Origin: OFTM10 sp964196195
GTDB lineage: Bacteria > Actinomycetota > Acidimicrobiia > Acidimicrobiales > Aldehydirespiratoraceae
Length of the DNA stretch: 64,000 nt
Direction of reading: 5' to 3'
Assembly (NCBI GenBank): GCA_964196195.1
Contig: CAXMSE010000027.1
Span: 1 to 64,000 of the forward strand
Program-made: the position numbers and the translations under genes
Notes under the pieces: model-generated
Told to the model about the DNA's origin: nothing
Database searches by the model: none
What the model saw: the letters and a program-made list of their open reading frames with translations, nothing else
Shown here: positions 40,413 through 48,367 of the stretch, in pieces
Position numbering within the stretch: the first letter of the stretch is position 1
Layout: each line of letters begins with the position of its first letter

Positions 40413-41840
40413 ATGCAGACCCAGATGCTCATCGGTGGAGAATGGCGCGACGGGAGCGACGCAGAACGCATCCCCGTTCTCAATCCTGCCACCGGCGAGG
40501 TGATCGCCGAGGTGGCCGCGGGCACACCTGCCGATGCCGTCGCGGCGGTTGATGCGGCCGAAGAAGCTCAGAAGAGCTGGGCTGGCACCGCTCCGAGAGT
40601 GAGATCAGAGGTGCTGCGGAGCTGCTTTGAGACCCTGATCGACCACACCGACGAACTCGCTCGGCTCATCACCACCGAGCATGGCAAGCCTCTCGCCGAC
40701 TCCAAGGCTGAGGTGACGTACGCAGCGGAGTTCTTCCGTTGGAACTCCGAGGAGGCGGTGCGTATCGAGGGCACGATCAAGACCGCTCCCAACGGGCTCC
40801 ACAAGATGATCGTCCATCACCAACCGGTGGGTGTGGTGGTGATGGTCACTCCCTGGAACTTCCCCGCGGCGATGATCACCCGCAAGGTGGCGCCTGCCCT
40901 CGCCGCCGGCAACGCCGCGGTCATCAAGCCTCCCAAGCAGACTCCGTTCACCGCGCTTCGGGTCGCCGAACTGCTCGAGGAGGCGGGAGTGCCGGCTGGA
41001 CTGGTCAATGTGGTGCCCACCGCCAACTCGGGTGCCTGGTTCGAGGCGGCCACCGATCAACGGGCGGTTCGCATGGTTTCGTTCACGGGATCCACCGAGG
41101 TGGGTCGGGTCCTGTTGAAGCGCTGCGCCGACCGGGTTCTCAAGGCCGGCATGGAACTCGGCGGCAATGCCCCATTTGTCGTGTTCGCCGACGCCAACAT
41201 GGACGACGCGGTGGAGGGCGCGATGACGGCCAAGATGCGCCATTCCGCTGAGGCGTGCACGGCGGCCAACCGGCTGTTCGTTGAAGCGTCCATCGCCGAT
41301 GAGTTCACCGCTCGACTCGCGGTGGCCATGGGCGCCATGAAGGTCGGCAACGGGATGGAGGAGGGCGTGGCCTGCGGGCCGATGATCAACGCCGGAGCCA
41401 TCGAGACCATCGATTCGCTCGTGAAGAGCGCCATCGGCGCGGGCGCCTCCACTGCGGTCGGCGGCGCCCCGATCGATGGTCCCGGGTTCTTCTATCAGCC
41501 CACCGTGTTGGGCGGTGTATCGATGGAGTCGCCCATCACTCGAGAGGAGATCTTCGGCCCCGTGGCCCCCGTCATCCCCTTCACCGATACCGATCAGATG
41601 GTCGACTGGGCCAACGACACGGAGATGGGCTTGGCCGCCTATGTGTTTTCCGGCGATGTTGCTCGGGCCATGGCGGTGGGGGAGCGCATCCATGCCGGCG
41701 TCGTTGGTATCAATCGCGGGGCGATGTCTGATCCGTCGGCTCCGTTCGGCGGCATGAAGCAGAGCGGCCTGGGTCGAGAGGGCGCCCACGAGGGCATCTT
41801 CGAGTTCTGCGAAACCCAATACATCGCCGCCGCGTGGTAG
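40413..41840 (+). CDS. NAD(P)-dependent succinate-semialdehyde-type dehydrogenase
   Basis: Aldehyde dehydrogenase of 475 aa; GGAG lies eight bases before the ATG. The general base Glu is in MELGGNAPFVVF and the nucleophile Cys in EACTAANRLFVE. FTGSTEVGR is the cofactor loop; NPATGEVIAEVA and TPWNFPAAM are typical near the N-terminus. The overall pattern is that of GabD-like succinate-semialdehyde dehydrogenases. The selenoprotein frame follows after 66 bases in the same reading frame, though this gene ends properly in TAG. Confidence 0.9.
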   Translation: MQTQMLIGGEWRDGSDAERIPVLNPATGEVIAEVAAGTPADAVAAVDAAEEAQKSWAGTAPRVRSEVLRSCFETLIDHTDELARLITTEHGKPLADSKAEVTYAAEFFRWNSEEAVRIEGTIKTAPNGLHKMIVHHQPVGVVVMVTPWNFPAAMITRKVAPALAAGNAAVIKPPKQTPFTALRVAELLEEAGVPAGLVNVVPTANSGAWFEAATDQRAVRMVSFTGSTEVGRVLLKRCADRVLKAGMELGGNAPFVVFADANMDDAVEGAMTAKMRHSAEACTAANRLFVEASIADEFTARLAVAMGAMKVGNGMEEGVACGPMINAGAIETIDSLVKSAIGAGASTAVGGAPIDGPGFFYQPTVLGGVSMESPITREEIFGPVAPVIPFTDTDQMVDWANDTEMGLAAYVFSGDVARAMAVGERIHAGVVGINRGAMSDPSAPFGGMKQSGLGREGAHEGIFEFCETQYIAAAW

Positions 41841-41906
41841 AGCGCTGAAGCGGGTCCCACTTCGGCCTGCATCTATAGCTACAGTCGGGCCATCAACGAC
41901 GACCCT

Positions 41907-42761
41907 GTGCTTCTCGAGAACGGACAGGCCTTCGATCCGGCGCACTACCCGGATCGACCGATAGCAGTGGACACCGAGTCGGGGATCGTCGCGATCGGTG
42001 CGCCACGCAGTCGGCGGCACAAGGCCGTTCACGACCTGAAGGCCCCCGATTTCACCTTGCCCGATCTTCGCGGTGGCCTCACCGCGCTGTCCGACCACCG
42101 TCACAAGAAGCGCCTGCTCATCGCCTTCTCCACATGGTGAGGTTGTGCTTTCGATCTGCCAGGTTGGCAGGCACTGCAGGATGAGCTCGGGGCCGAGAAT
42201 CTCCAGATGATCGCGGTGGCCATCGATGAGGACGTGGAGAAGGTGCGCGGGTTCGCCGCCGACATCACCTATCCCGTGCTGATCGATGCCGATCACCTCC
42301 TCACCGAGCTCTACGCCATCTCCAACGTGCCCACAGTGGTGATGATCGATGAGGACGACACGATCGCCTACCCCAACTGGAGCGCGTTCGGCACCGACAC
42401 GTTCAAGGACTTCACCGGCATCGATTCTGAGGCTCAGAAGGACCGCATCCGGGCGTGGGTAAACGACGAGATGACCCCGATGACCGATACCGACGCGAGA
42501 GCCGCGGTGGGTGATCTCAGTGCCGACGAGGAGGCAGCGCGCCTCCATTTCCGGATTGCTGCTCACCTGCGCATCGCCGGAGACGCGGCCGGTGCCGAGC
42601 GCAACTTCGATCGCGCCGCCGAGCTCGCTCCTCACGACTGGACGATCCGTCGAGCGATGATTCCCCTGCGAGGTGGAGACCCATTTGGTGAGGAGTTTCT
42701 GGCGCTCTACGCCGAGTTCGACGCGGCGGGTAGGCCCTATCACGGTGTCACCGGCTACTGA
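41907..42761 (+). CDS. probable selenoprotein: thioredoxin-fold protein with in-frame TGA (Sec78)
   Basis: A single frame of 285 codons is interrupted only by TGA at 42138-42140. Upstream it reads LKAPDFTLPDLRGG and LLIAFSTW; after the TGA it continues GCAFDLPGWQALQDELG. The TGA therefore falls at the first redox position, giving W-Sec-Gly-Cys (Sec78, Cys80). The second half has the thioredoxin cis-Pro (SNVPTVVMID, P142) and a helical C-terminal tail. A hairpin with a GGU loop begins 15 bases after the TGA. This is how bacteria encode selenocysteine. The start is the GTG at 41907. The function is probably a peroxiredoxin/TlpA-type thiol redox reaction. A nonsense mutation is the main alternative. 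Confidence 0.8.
42145..42174 (+). promoter_or_regulatory. candidate bacterial SECIS element
   Basis: GTGC (42145-42148) pairs with GCAC (42171-42174); a 7-nt bulge rich in T (TTTCGAT) follows; CTGCCA (42156-42161) pairs with TGGCAG (42165-42170) around the triloop GGT. The loop lies 22-24 bases after the TGA, within the range known for bacterial SECIS hairpins, which need a G in a small loop. It is also coding sequence, as is normal for this element in bacteria. Confidence 0.7.
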
Positions 42762-43389
42762 GCCCCGCGCGGAGGATCCGACGAGGGTTCTGGCCCTCGA
42801 CGGAACGCCGGCTGCTCGATGGCTGAACGTCGCGGTGAAACTCGCGCTCTTCGGGGCGTTCGCGATAGCGGTGACCGTTCCTCTCGACGTGCTGGAGGGC
42901 AAGGCGATGGGGTTTCGGGCGCCCCTGTTTTTGGCGTCGGCCATCCTGGTCCCGGTGATTGGCCGCCGACGGGGTTGGACGCCTCATGCCCACGTGGGAG
43001 ATGCCCTTCTCGCCGCACCGTTCCTGCTCGACACCCTCGGAAACCTGCTGGGCGTATACGACGAGTACCCCATCACCGACGACGTCCTCCATGCCGTCAA
43101 CTGGGTTCTGCTGGTGGCTGCGTTCCACGCCTTCCGCTTTCGTAGCGTCCACGACCGACGCGACGCCATCATGCTCGGTTATGGGTTCGGGGCCATCGCG
43201 ATCGTGTGGTGGGAGGCGATGGAATGGCTTGTCTCCGAGGACGGCATCGGTGGGGCCGGCGGACTGGCGCTCACGTATGGCGACACGATCGGCGATCTGG
43301 TGTTGTCGTCCACCGGCGGCCTCATCGGGTCGTGGCTGGCGGTGCGTTGGCTGGGTCCGAGGGTTCGAGCGTCGATCACCAAGGCCTGA
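42745..43389 (+). CDS. DUF2238 (YjdF)-like membrane protein
   Basis: Membrane protein of 214 aa with about six hydrophobic segments. Conserved polar residues within membrane-near regions, DDVLHAVNW, WWEAMEWLVSEDG and TYGDTIGDLVLSSTGGLIGS, resemble the DUF2238/YjdF pattern (H, then E..E, then D..D). The function of that family is unknown. The GTG start at 42745 overlaps the end of the selenoprotein gene by 17 bases, so the two are probably cotranslated. The next gene begins 46 bases downstream. Confidence 0.65.
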   Translation: MSPATEPRAEDPTRVLALDGTPAARWLNVAVKLALFGAFAIAVTVPLDVLEGKAMGFRAPLFLASAILVPVIGRRRGWTPHAHVGDALLAAPFLLDTLGNLLGVYDEYPITDDVLHAVNWVLLVAAFHAFRFRSVHDRRDAIMLGYGFGAIAIVWWEAMEWLVSEDGIGGAGGLALTYGDTIGDLVLSSTGGLIGSWLAVRWLGPRVRASITKA

Positions 43390-43435
43390 CCGGCTCGTGG
43401 TTGGCGTCGCGGCGACGCCCCGCCAGACTCCTCCG

Positions 43436-43903
43436 ATGCATCGACTCGAGACGAAGATTCCCCCCGTGGTCGTCGGTGCGCTGGCTGCGGTGCTGGGCTG
43501 GGGAGTTGGCCGACTCGATCTCGACGGCGCCCCCCTCAACAACACAGCTGGTCGTTTGGTGGGCGTGCTGCTCGGCCTCGTCGGCGCCGCGATGGGCGCC
43601 ACAGGGGTGTTGCAGTTTCAACGAGCGGCGACGACGGTGAACCCCCACTCGATTCACCAGGCGTCGAACGTCGTCTATTCCGGCATCTACCGATTCACCC
43701 GCAATCCGATGTACGCCGGCATGCTCCTGCTCGTCGTGGCCTGGTGTGCAGTGCTCGGCACGATCGTGGGTGCATTGGCCGCGACGGCCTTCTTCGTGGC
43801 CTCGATCACCCGGTTTCAGATCATTCCCGAAGAACGAATGCTCACCGGCAAGTTCGGCGTCGTCTACACCCAATACTGCGGCCGGACCCGCCGCTGGATC
43901 TGA
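43436..43903 (+). CDS. isoprenylcysteine methyltransferase (ICMT/PEMT)-like membrane protein
   Basis: Membrane protein of 155 aa with four hydrophobic segments. YRFTRNPMYAGMLLLVVAW carries the SAM-binding RNPxY motif of the ICMT/PEMT group, and the C-terminal IPEERMLTGKFGVVYTQY with RTRRWI is the usual ending (E..Y..Y...RRW). Bacterial members methylate unknown substrates, possibly lipids or thiols. It closes the gene set behind the selenoprotein and converges on nrdB, 15 bases away. Confidence 0.8.
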   Translation: MHRLETKIPPVVVGALAAVLGWGVGRLDLDGAPLNNTAGRLVGVLLGLVGAAMGATGVLQFQRAATTVNPHSIHQASNVVYSGIYRFTRNPMYAGMLLLVVAWCAVLGTIVGALAATAFFVASITRFQIIPEERMLTGKFGVVYTQYCGRTRRWI

Positions 43904-43918
43904 GCTCGGCCGAGCGGG

Positions 43919-45001
43919 TCAGAAGTCTTCGTCGAAGCTGACGTCGCCCTCGACACCGATCTGGTAGGCGGAAACCTTGCGCTCGAAGAAGTTGGACAGC
44001 TCCTGCACGTCTTGGAGTTCCATGAATGCGAACGGGTTGGTGGTGCCGTAACGCTTGGCGACGCCCAACTGCATCAGGCGTTGGTCGGCGACGAACTCCA
44101 GATACTTGCGGGTGTCGGCGGTGGACATGCCCGGCACCCCTTCACCGAGGAGGTCCTCGGCGAACTGGAACTCGGCGTCGACAGCATCCTCGATCATGTT
44201 GGTGATGCGCTCGGCGAGGTCGTCGTCGAACAGGTGGGGCTGCTCGGCGCGAACCGTCTCGATGACTTCGAAGGCGAAGTTCATGTGCATCGATTCATCA
44301 CGGAACACCCAGTTGGTGCCGGCCGCGAGACCGTTGAGCAAGCCCTTCGACCGAAGGAAGTAGACGTAGGCGAAAGCACCGAAGAAGAAGAGACCCTCGA
44401 TGCAGGCCGCGAAGCAGATCAAGTTCATCAAGAAGCGCTTGCGGTCGTCGTCGGTCTGCAGAGGACCACTACCGACAGACGACATCCACTTGAAGCAGAA
44501 CTCGGCCTTCTTGCGGATCGCCGGGATGTTCTCGATCGCCGCGAACGCCTCGGCCCGCTCGTCGTGGTCGGGGATGTAGTTGTCGAGGAGGTTTAGGTAG
44601 AACTGGACGTGCAGCGCCTCTTCGTAGAGCTGCCTCGACAGATACATCCGTGCCTCGGGGGCGTTGATGTGTTCGTAGAGGTTGAGCACAAGGTTGTTGG
44701 CCACGATCGAATCGCCGGTGGCGAAGAAGGCCACCAGGCGGCTGATCATGTGCTTCTCGGCCGGCATGAGCTTGCGATCGAGATCGGTGAGGTCATCGGC
44801 GAAGTCGATTTCTTCCACCGTCCAGGTGTTCTTGATGGCGTCTTTGTACATCTCGAAGAACTGGGGATAGCGCATGGGCCGAAGGGTGAGATCGAACCCG
44901 GGATCGAGAATGCTCGGGTTGGCGCTGGTGGGCGAGGCGTGATGCCCGAGCGTGCTCGGGTCGTACGACGGAGTTAGCTTGAGGTCGTCGGCGAGAGCCA
45001 T
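43919..45001 (-). CDS. nrdB: ribonucleotide reductase, small subunit (R2)
   Basis: Di-metal subunit of class I reductase, 360 aa. Metal ligands are seen as Asp97 in TGDSIVANN, Glu128/His131 in YEEALH, Glu in IEGLFFFGAF and ESMH. The residue four after the His, where the radical forms, is Tyr135 (HVQFY). The sequence around it resembles class Ic proteins, which carry Phe here, so a tyrosyl radical is expected in this one. The ATG shares one base with the stop of nrdA (TGATG). Confidence 0.9.
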   Translation of the reverse strand: MALADDLKLTPSYDPSTLGHHASPTSANPSILDPGFDLTLRPMRYPQFFEMYKDAIKNTWTVEEIDFADDLTDLDRKLMPAEKHMISRLVAFFATGDSIVANNLVLNLYEHINAPEARMYLSRQLYEEALHVQFYLNLLDNYIPDHDERAEAFAAIENIPAIRKKAEFCFKWMSSVGSGPLQTDDDRKRFLMNLICFAACIEGLFFFGAFAYVYFLRSKGLLNGLAAGTNWVFRDESMHMNFAFEVIETVRAEQPHLFDDDLAERITNMIEDAVDAEFQFAEDLLGEGVPGMSTADTRKYLEFVADQRLMQLGVAKRYGTTNPFAFMELQDVQELSNFFERKVSAYQIGVEGDVSFDEDF

Positions 45002-47463
45002 CAGTCGCATGCCTCACATGATTCGGGGTTTTCCAGCGAGCAGGCGGCGGCCTCTTCGTCGGTGAACTGCTTCTTGGGTGCCCCGCCTCCACCGCCGTCA
45101 GGCGACGGGCCGGAGGCGCCTGAAGCGGTGGTCTTGTTGATGCGGGTGGCGGGACGACTACGCAGGTAGTAGGTGGTCTTCAGACCGGCCTTCCAGGCGT
45201 ACATGTACATCGAGGAGAGCTTGCCGATGGTGGGCGACTCCATGAACAGGTTGAGCGACTGGCTCTGGTCGATGAACGCGCCGCGATCGGCGGCCATCTC
45301 GATCAGGGACTTCATGGGGATCTCCCAAGCCGTTCGGTAGATCGATTTGAGGTCTTCGGGGACCCGATCGACTTCTTGGATCGAGCCTTCGGACTTTTTC
45401 ACCGCAGCGATCATCTCGGTGTCCCACAGGCCTCGGCTCTGGAGCTCTTTCACCAGATAGCGATTGATCTGCATGAACTCGCCCGAGAGGGTTTCGCGCT
45501 TGAACAGGTTGGAGACTTGAGGCTCGATGCATTCGTAGCAGCCCGCGATCGAGGCGATGGTGGCCGTGGGGGCGATCGCGATCATGAGGGAGTTGCGCAG
45601 ACCGTGTTTCTCGATGCGCTCACGCAGGGGTGCCCAGCGCTGTTCGTCGGAGGGCTCCACTCCCCAGAGGTCGAACTGGAGGTCGCCCGTTGCAGCGCGG
45701 GTTTCCGCGAACGCGGCGTGGGGGCCGCTGGCTTCGGCGAGGTCGGTGGATGCCCACAAGGCGTTGAAGTAGATCTCTTCGCTGATGCGACGGCTGACAT
45801 CGCGGGCCACTGGCGAGTCGAAGGGGACGCCCATCTTGAAGAAGACGTCTTGGAGGCCCATGAGGCCGAGGCCGATGGGCCGCCACCGGCTGTTGGACAC
45901 GCCTGCTTCGATGGTGGGGTAGAAGTTGATGTCGACCACGCGGTCGAGGAAGGGCACCACCTGGCGCACGACCTCGCCGAGGCGCACGTAGTCCATCGCG
46001 ACGACGCCTTCGGACTCCACCACGAACTCGCCGAGGTTGACCGAGCCCAGGTTGCACACCGCGGTCTCGTCCTGGCTGGTGACTTCGAGAATCTCGGTGC
46101 ACAGGTTGGAGAGGTGCACCACACGTTCGCGGGAGTTGCCTTCGCCACCTGACTCGGGGCCGGTCTGGTTGCACTTGAGGTTGGACGGATCCTTGAAGGT
46201 CATCCAGCCGTTGCCGGTCTCGGCGAGGGTCTTCATCATGCGTTGGTAGAGCTGGCGGGCCGGGATCTGCCTCTCGTAGCGACTGTCGGCCTCGGCCTGT
46301 TCGTAGATCGATCTGAACTCATCGCCGTAGGTGTCGATCAGTTCAGGCACCTTCTTGGGGTCGAACAGGCTCCACTGCCAATCCTTTTCGACCCGCTCCA
46401 TGAACAGGTCGGGGATCCAGTTGGCGAGATTGATGTTGTGGGTGCGACGGGCATGGTCGCCGGTGTTGTCCCTCAGCTCCAGGAACTGGTCGATGTCGGC
46501 ATGCCAGGCCTCGAGGTAGACACACGCAGCCCCCTTGCGCCGGCCTCCCTGGTTTACCGCGGCCACCGATGCGTCGAGGGTCTTGAGCCAGGGCACGATG
46601 CCGTTGGACAGGCCGTTGGTGCCGACGATGAGGCTGTTCTTGGAACGGATGCGGTGCCACGCGACGCCGATACCGCCGGCGAACTTCGAGAGGCGGGCGA
46701 TGTCGGTGTAGCGCTTGTAGATGCCCTCGAGGGAGTCTTCGGGCGAGTCGAGGAGATAGCAGCTCGACATCTGGGGATGGGTGGTGCCGGAGTTGAAAAG
46801 GGTGGGGCTGGATGCGAGGTAGGCCAGTGACGACATGAGGTCGTAGAAACGGATGGCTTCATCGGGGTTGGTGGAGAGGCCGCACGCCACCCTCAGGAAG
46901 AAGTGCTGGGGAGTCTCGATGACCTTGCGGGTCTCGGGGTGACGCAGCAGGTAGCGGTCGTAGACGGTGCGTAGGCCGAAGAACTCGAAGTTCTTGTCGC
47001 GCTGGCTGTCGATGGCTGCGTTGAGCTCGGGAGCGTGGGTGCTGACGAACTCGAGCACGTCGTCGCTGATGAGGCCTACGCGGTGTCCGAGGCTGACCGA
47101 TTCCGAGAACCAGGGAACGTTCTGATTTCGGACTTCCTTGTCGATGTAGATCGCCAGCATCCGAGCGGCGAGCTTGGAGTAGTTGGGTTCTTCGATGATG
47201 AGGCCTGCCGCGGTTCGGATCGACAACTCGTCGAGCTCCTGGGTGGAGGCTCCATCGGCGAGGGCGGCGATCGTGCGGGTGGAGACGACCATGGGATCGA
47301 TCCCGAGGAGTCCTTCGCTGGCGCGGGCCACGGCGTTGACGATCTTGTTGACATCGACCGGTTCGAGATTGCCGTTGCGCTTTCGCACCCGCATCGTGGT
47401 GGCTGTCTCGATGGTGGCGGTGTCTTGCTCGACCGCTGAGAGTCGATCCTCCGTTATTGCCAT
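45001..47463 (-). CDS. nrdA: ribonucleotide reductase, large subunit (R1)
   Basis: Catalytic subunit of 820 aa from the ATG at 47463. An ATP-cone lies at about residues 24-110 (MRVRKRNGNLEPVDVNKI), then the ten-stranded barrel with SSCYLLDS, the active-site set HLSNLCTEI (Asn, Cys, Glu) and AVCNLGSVNL. It ends in a redox-active tail CEACD. It makes deoxynucleotides from ribonucleoside diphosphates together with NrdB. The upstream gap shows no NrdR box that I can recognise. Confidence 0.95.
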   Translation of the reverse strand: MAITEDRLSAVEQDTATIETATTMRVRKRNGNLEPVDVNKIVNAVARASEGLLGIDPMVVSTRTIAALADGASTQELDELSIRTAAGLIIEEPNYSKLAARMLAIYIDKEVRNQNVPWFSESVSLGHRVGLISDDVLEFVSTHAPELNAAIDSQRDKNFEFFGLRTVYDRYLLRHPETRKVIETPQHFFLRVACGLSTNPDEAIRFYDLMSSLAYLASSPTLFNSGTTHPQMSSCYLLDSPEDSLEGIYKRYTDIARLSKFAGGIGVAWHRIRSKNSLIVGTNGLSNGIVPWLKTLDASVAAVNQGGRRKGAACVYLEAWHADIDQFLELRDNTGDHARRTHNINLANWIPDLFMERVEKDWQWSLFDPKKVPELIDTYGDEFRSIYEQAEADSRYERQIPARQLYQRMMKTLAETGNGWMTFKDPSNLKCNQTGPESGGEGNSRERVVHLSNLCTEILEVTSQDETAVCNLGSVNLGEFVVESEGVVAMDYVRLGEVVRQVVPFLDRVVDINFYPTIEAGVSNSRWRPIGLGLMGLQDVFFKMGVPFDSPVARDVSRRISEEIYFNALWASTDLAEASGPHAAFAETRAATGDLQFDLWGVEPSDEQRWAPLRERIEKHGLRNSLMIAIAPTATIASIAGCYECIEPQVSNLFKRETLSGEFMQINRYLVKELQSRGLWDTEMIAAVKKSEGSIQEVDRVPEDLKSIYRTAWEIPMKSLIEMAADRGAFIDQSQSLNLFMESPTIGKLSSMYMYAWKAGLKTTYYLRSRPATRINKTTASGASGPSPDGGGGGAPKKQFTDEEAAACSLENPESCEACD

Positions 47464-47554
47464 GTGGCTGCCCCTGCTCCCGCGCCCAGAACACCTATCG
47501 AGGCTTGGTGGCTCTCGGCTGTACCACCGCCTCGCCCCCACGAGAGTGCGGAGT

Positions 47555-47578
47555 TGCAATTACAGCCGCGTAATTACA
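47555..47578. promoter_or_regulatory. near-perfect palindrome between nrdA and the MarR gene
   Basis: TGCAATTAC, a 6-nt spacer and GTAATTACA match at eight of nine positions. The site is AT-rich within GC-rich DNA and lies 92 bases upstream of the nrdA start and 157 before the MarR start. It is a candidate operator for the MarR protein. Confidence 0.45.
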
Positions 47579-47600
47579 TCAGCGTCAAGAGCTACTTCGA

Positions 47601-47616
47601 ACAATCTTCGGATTGT
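47601..47616. promoter_or_regulatory. UUCG stem-loop between nrdA and the MarR gene
   Basis: ACAATC-TTCG-GATTGT gives a 6-bp stem closed by the very stable C(UUCG)G tetraloop. It would be in the 5' leader of nrdA or act as an operator. No T-run follows on either strand. Confidence 0.4.
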
Positions 47617-47734
47617 GCTGAAATAAAGGGTTCCTGAAGGCTCATTCGCGCGGAGCGTGGTTGTGATGTAGCAGCCACACGTGGTGCCCGGTCGGCTTCG
47701 TGGCGCTCCTTGTAAATTGCCTAGGCTGGTGGAC

Positions 47735-48211
47735 ATGGGAACCAAGAGCGCGCGACCGAACCCCAACTGGCTCGACGACACCGAGCAGCGGGCATGGCGG
47801 GGATGGATCGACTCCTCTCGACGCATCCAGACCGCGATCGATCGTCGGCTCAAGGCCGACACCGGATTCACCCTCGACGACTACGAAGTGCTGGTGCACT
47901 TGAGTGAGGCCGTCGATCACCGCATGCGCATGTCTGATCTGGCCGCGGAGATAACCAACTCCCCGAGTCGTCTCTCTCAACGCATCGACCGCCTCGTTGC
48001 CAAGGGTGTCGTGCAGCGCACACGCAGTGGCGACGACCGAAGGGTCTGGTGGGCCCAACTCACACTCGAAGGGTTCGCCCGGCTCGAGGCGGCCGCGCCG
48101 GGCCACGTCGAGGAGGTCAGGCGGGTGTTCATCGACCGGCTCACCGACGTCGAGACCGACTTCCTCGCCGAGCTGATGCCACGGCTTTCGGCCCTCGACG
48201 AGACGCCCTGA
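47735..48211 (+). CDS. MarR family transcriptional regulator
   Basis: Winged helix regulator of 158 aa from the ATG at 47735. DDYEVLVHLSEAVDHRMRMS covers the first helices, the recognition helix lies in NSPSRLSQRIDRLVAKGVV, and the wing in RSGDDRRVWWAQLT. It is divergent from nrdA and next to the AT-rich palindromes, which may be its operators. TAGGCT at 47722-47727, seven bases before the ATG, suggests a leaderless start. The ligand is unknown. Confidence 0.85.
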   Translation: MGTKSARPNPNWLDDTEQRAWRGWIDSSRRIQTAIDRRLKADTGFTLDDYEVLVHLSEAVDHRMRMSDLAAEITNSPSRLSQRIDRLVAKGVVQRTRSGDDRRVWWAQLTLEGFARLEAAAPGHVEEVRRVFIDRLTDVETDFLAELMPRLSALDETP

Positions 48212-48292
48212 ACTCGTGGGCGCGGCGTCTGCGCATCGCGTGCGAGAGGGTCCGCGAGGCGACGCCACCTAGGCCCAGCGCCCCGAACACAT

Positions 48293-48346
48293 CGAAATTT
48301 GGGTTCGTGGTGGACAATCTTTCGGCCCGTGTGGGCCCAAATTTCG
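48293..48346. terminator. 11-bp inverted repeat in a convergent gap
   Basis: CGAAATTTGGG (48293-48303) and CCCAAATTTCG (48336-48346) are perfect arms with a 32-nt spacer that itself holds a GGCCC/GGGCC pairing. The site lies between the MarR stop and the stop of the opposite lipoprotein gene. It may be a two-way terminator. Confidence 0.45.
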
Positions 48347-48367
48347 TCTTGGTGTCGCGGCGGGGAC

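Noticed and set aside
42138..42140. TGA as an ordinary stop that splits two genes or marks a pseudogene
   Set aside because: The frame, the family motifs and the redox site run through it, and a SECIS-like hairpin follows at the right distance. A nonsense mutation would not place the hairpin there.
40605..42944. Very long open frame (779 codons) on the minus strand
   Set aside because: It is the shadow of the aldehyde dehydrogenase and selenoprotein genes in GC-rich DNA. It shows no family motifs and is low in hydrophobic core.
47464..47560. Cobalamin riboswitch or NrdR box upstream of nrdA
   Set aside because: No B12-box-like or NrdR-like sequence recognised by eye.
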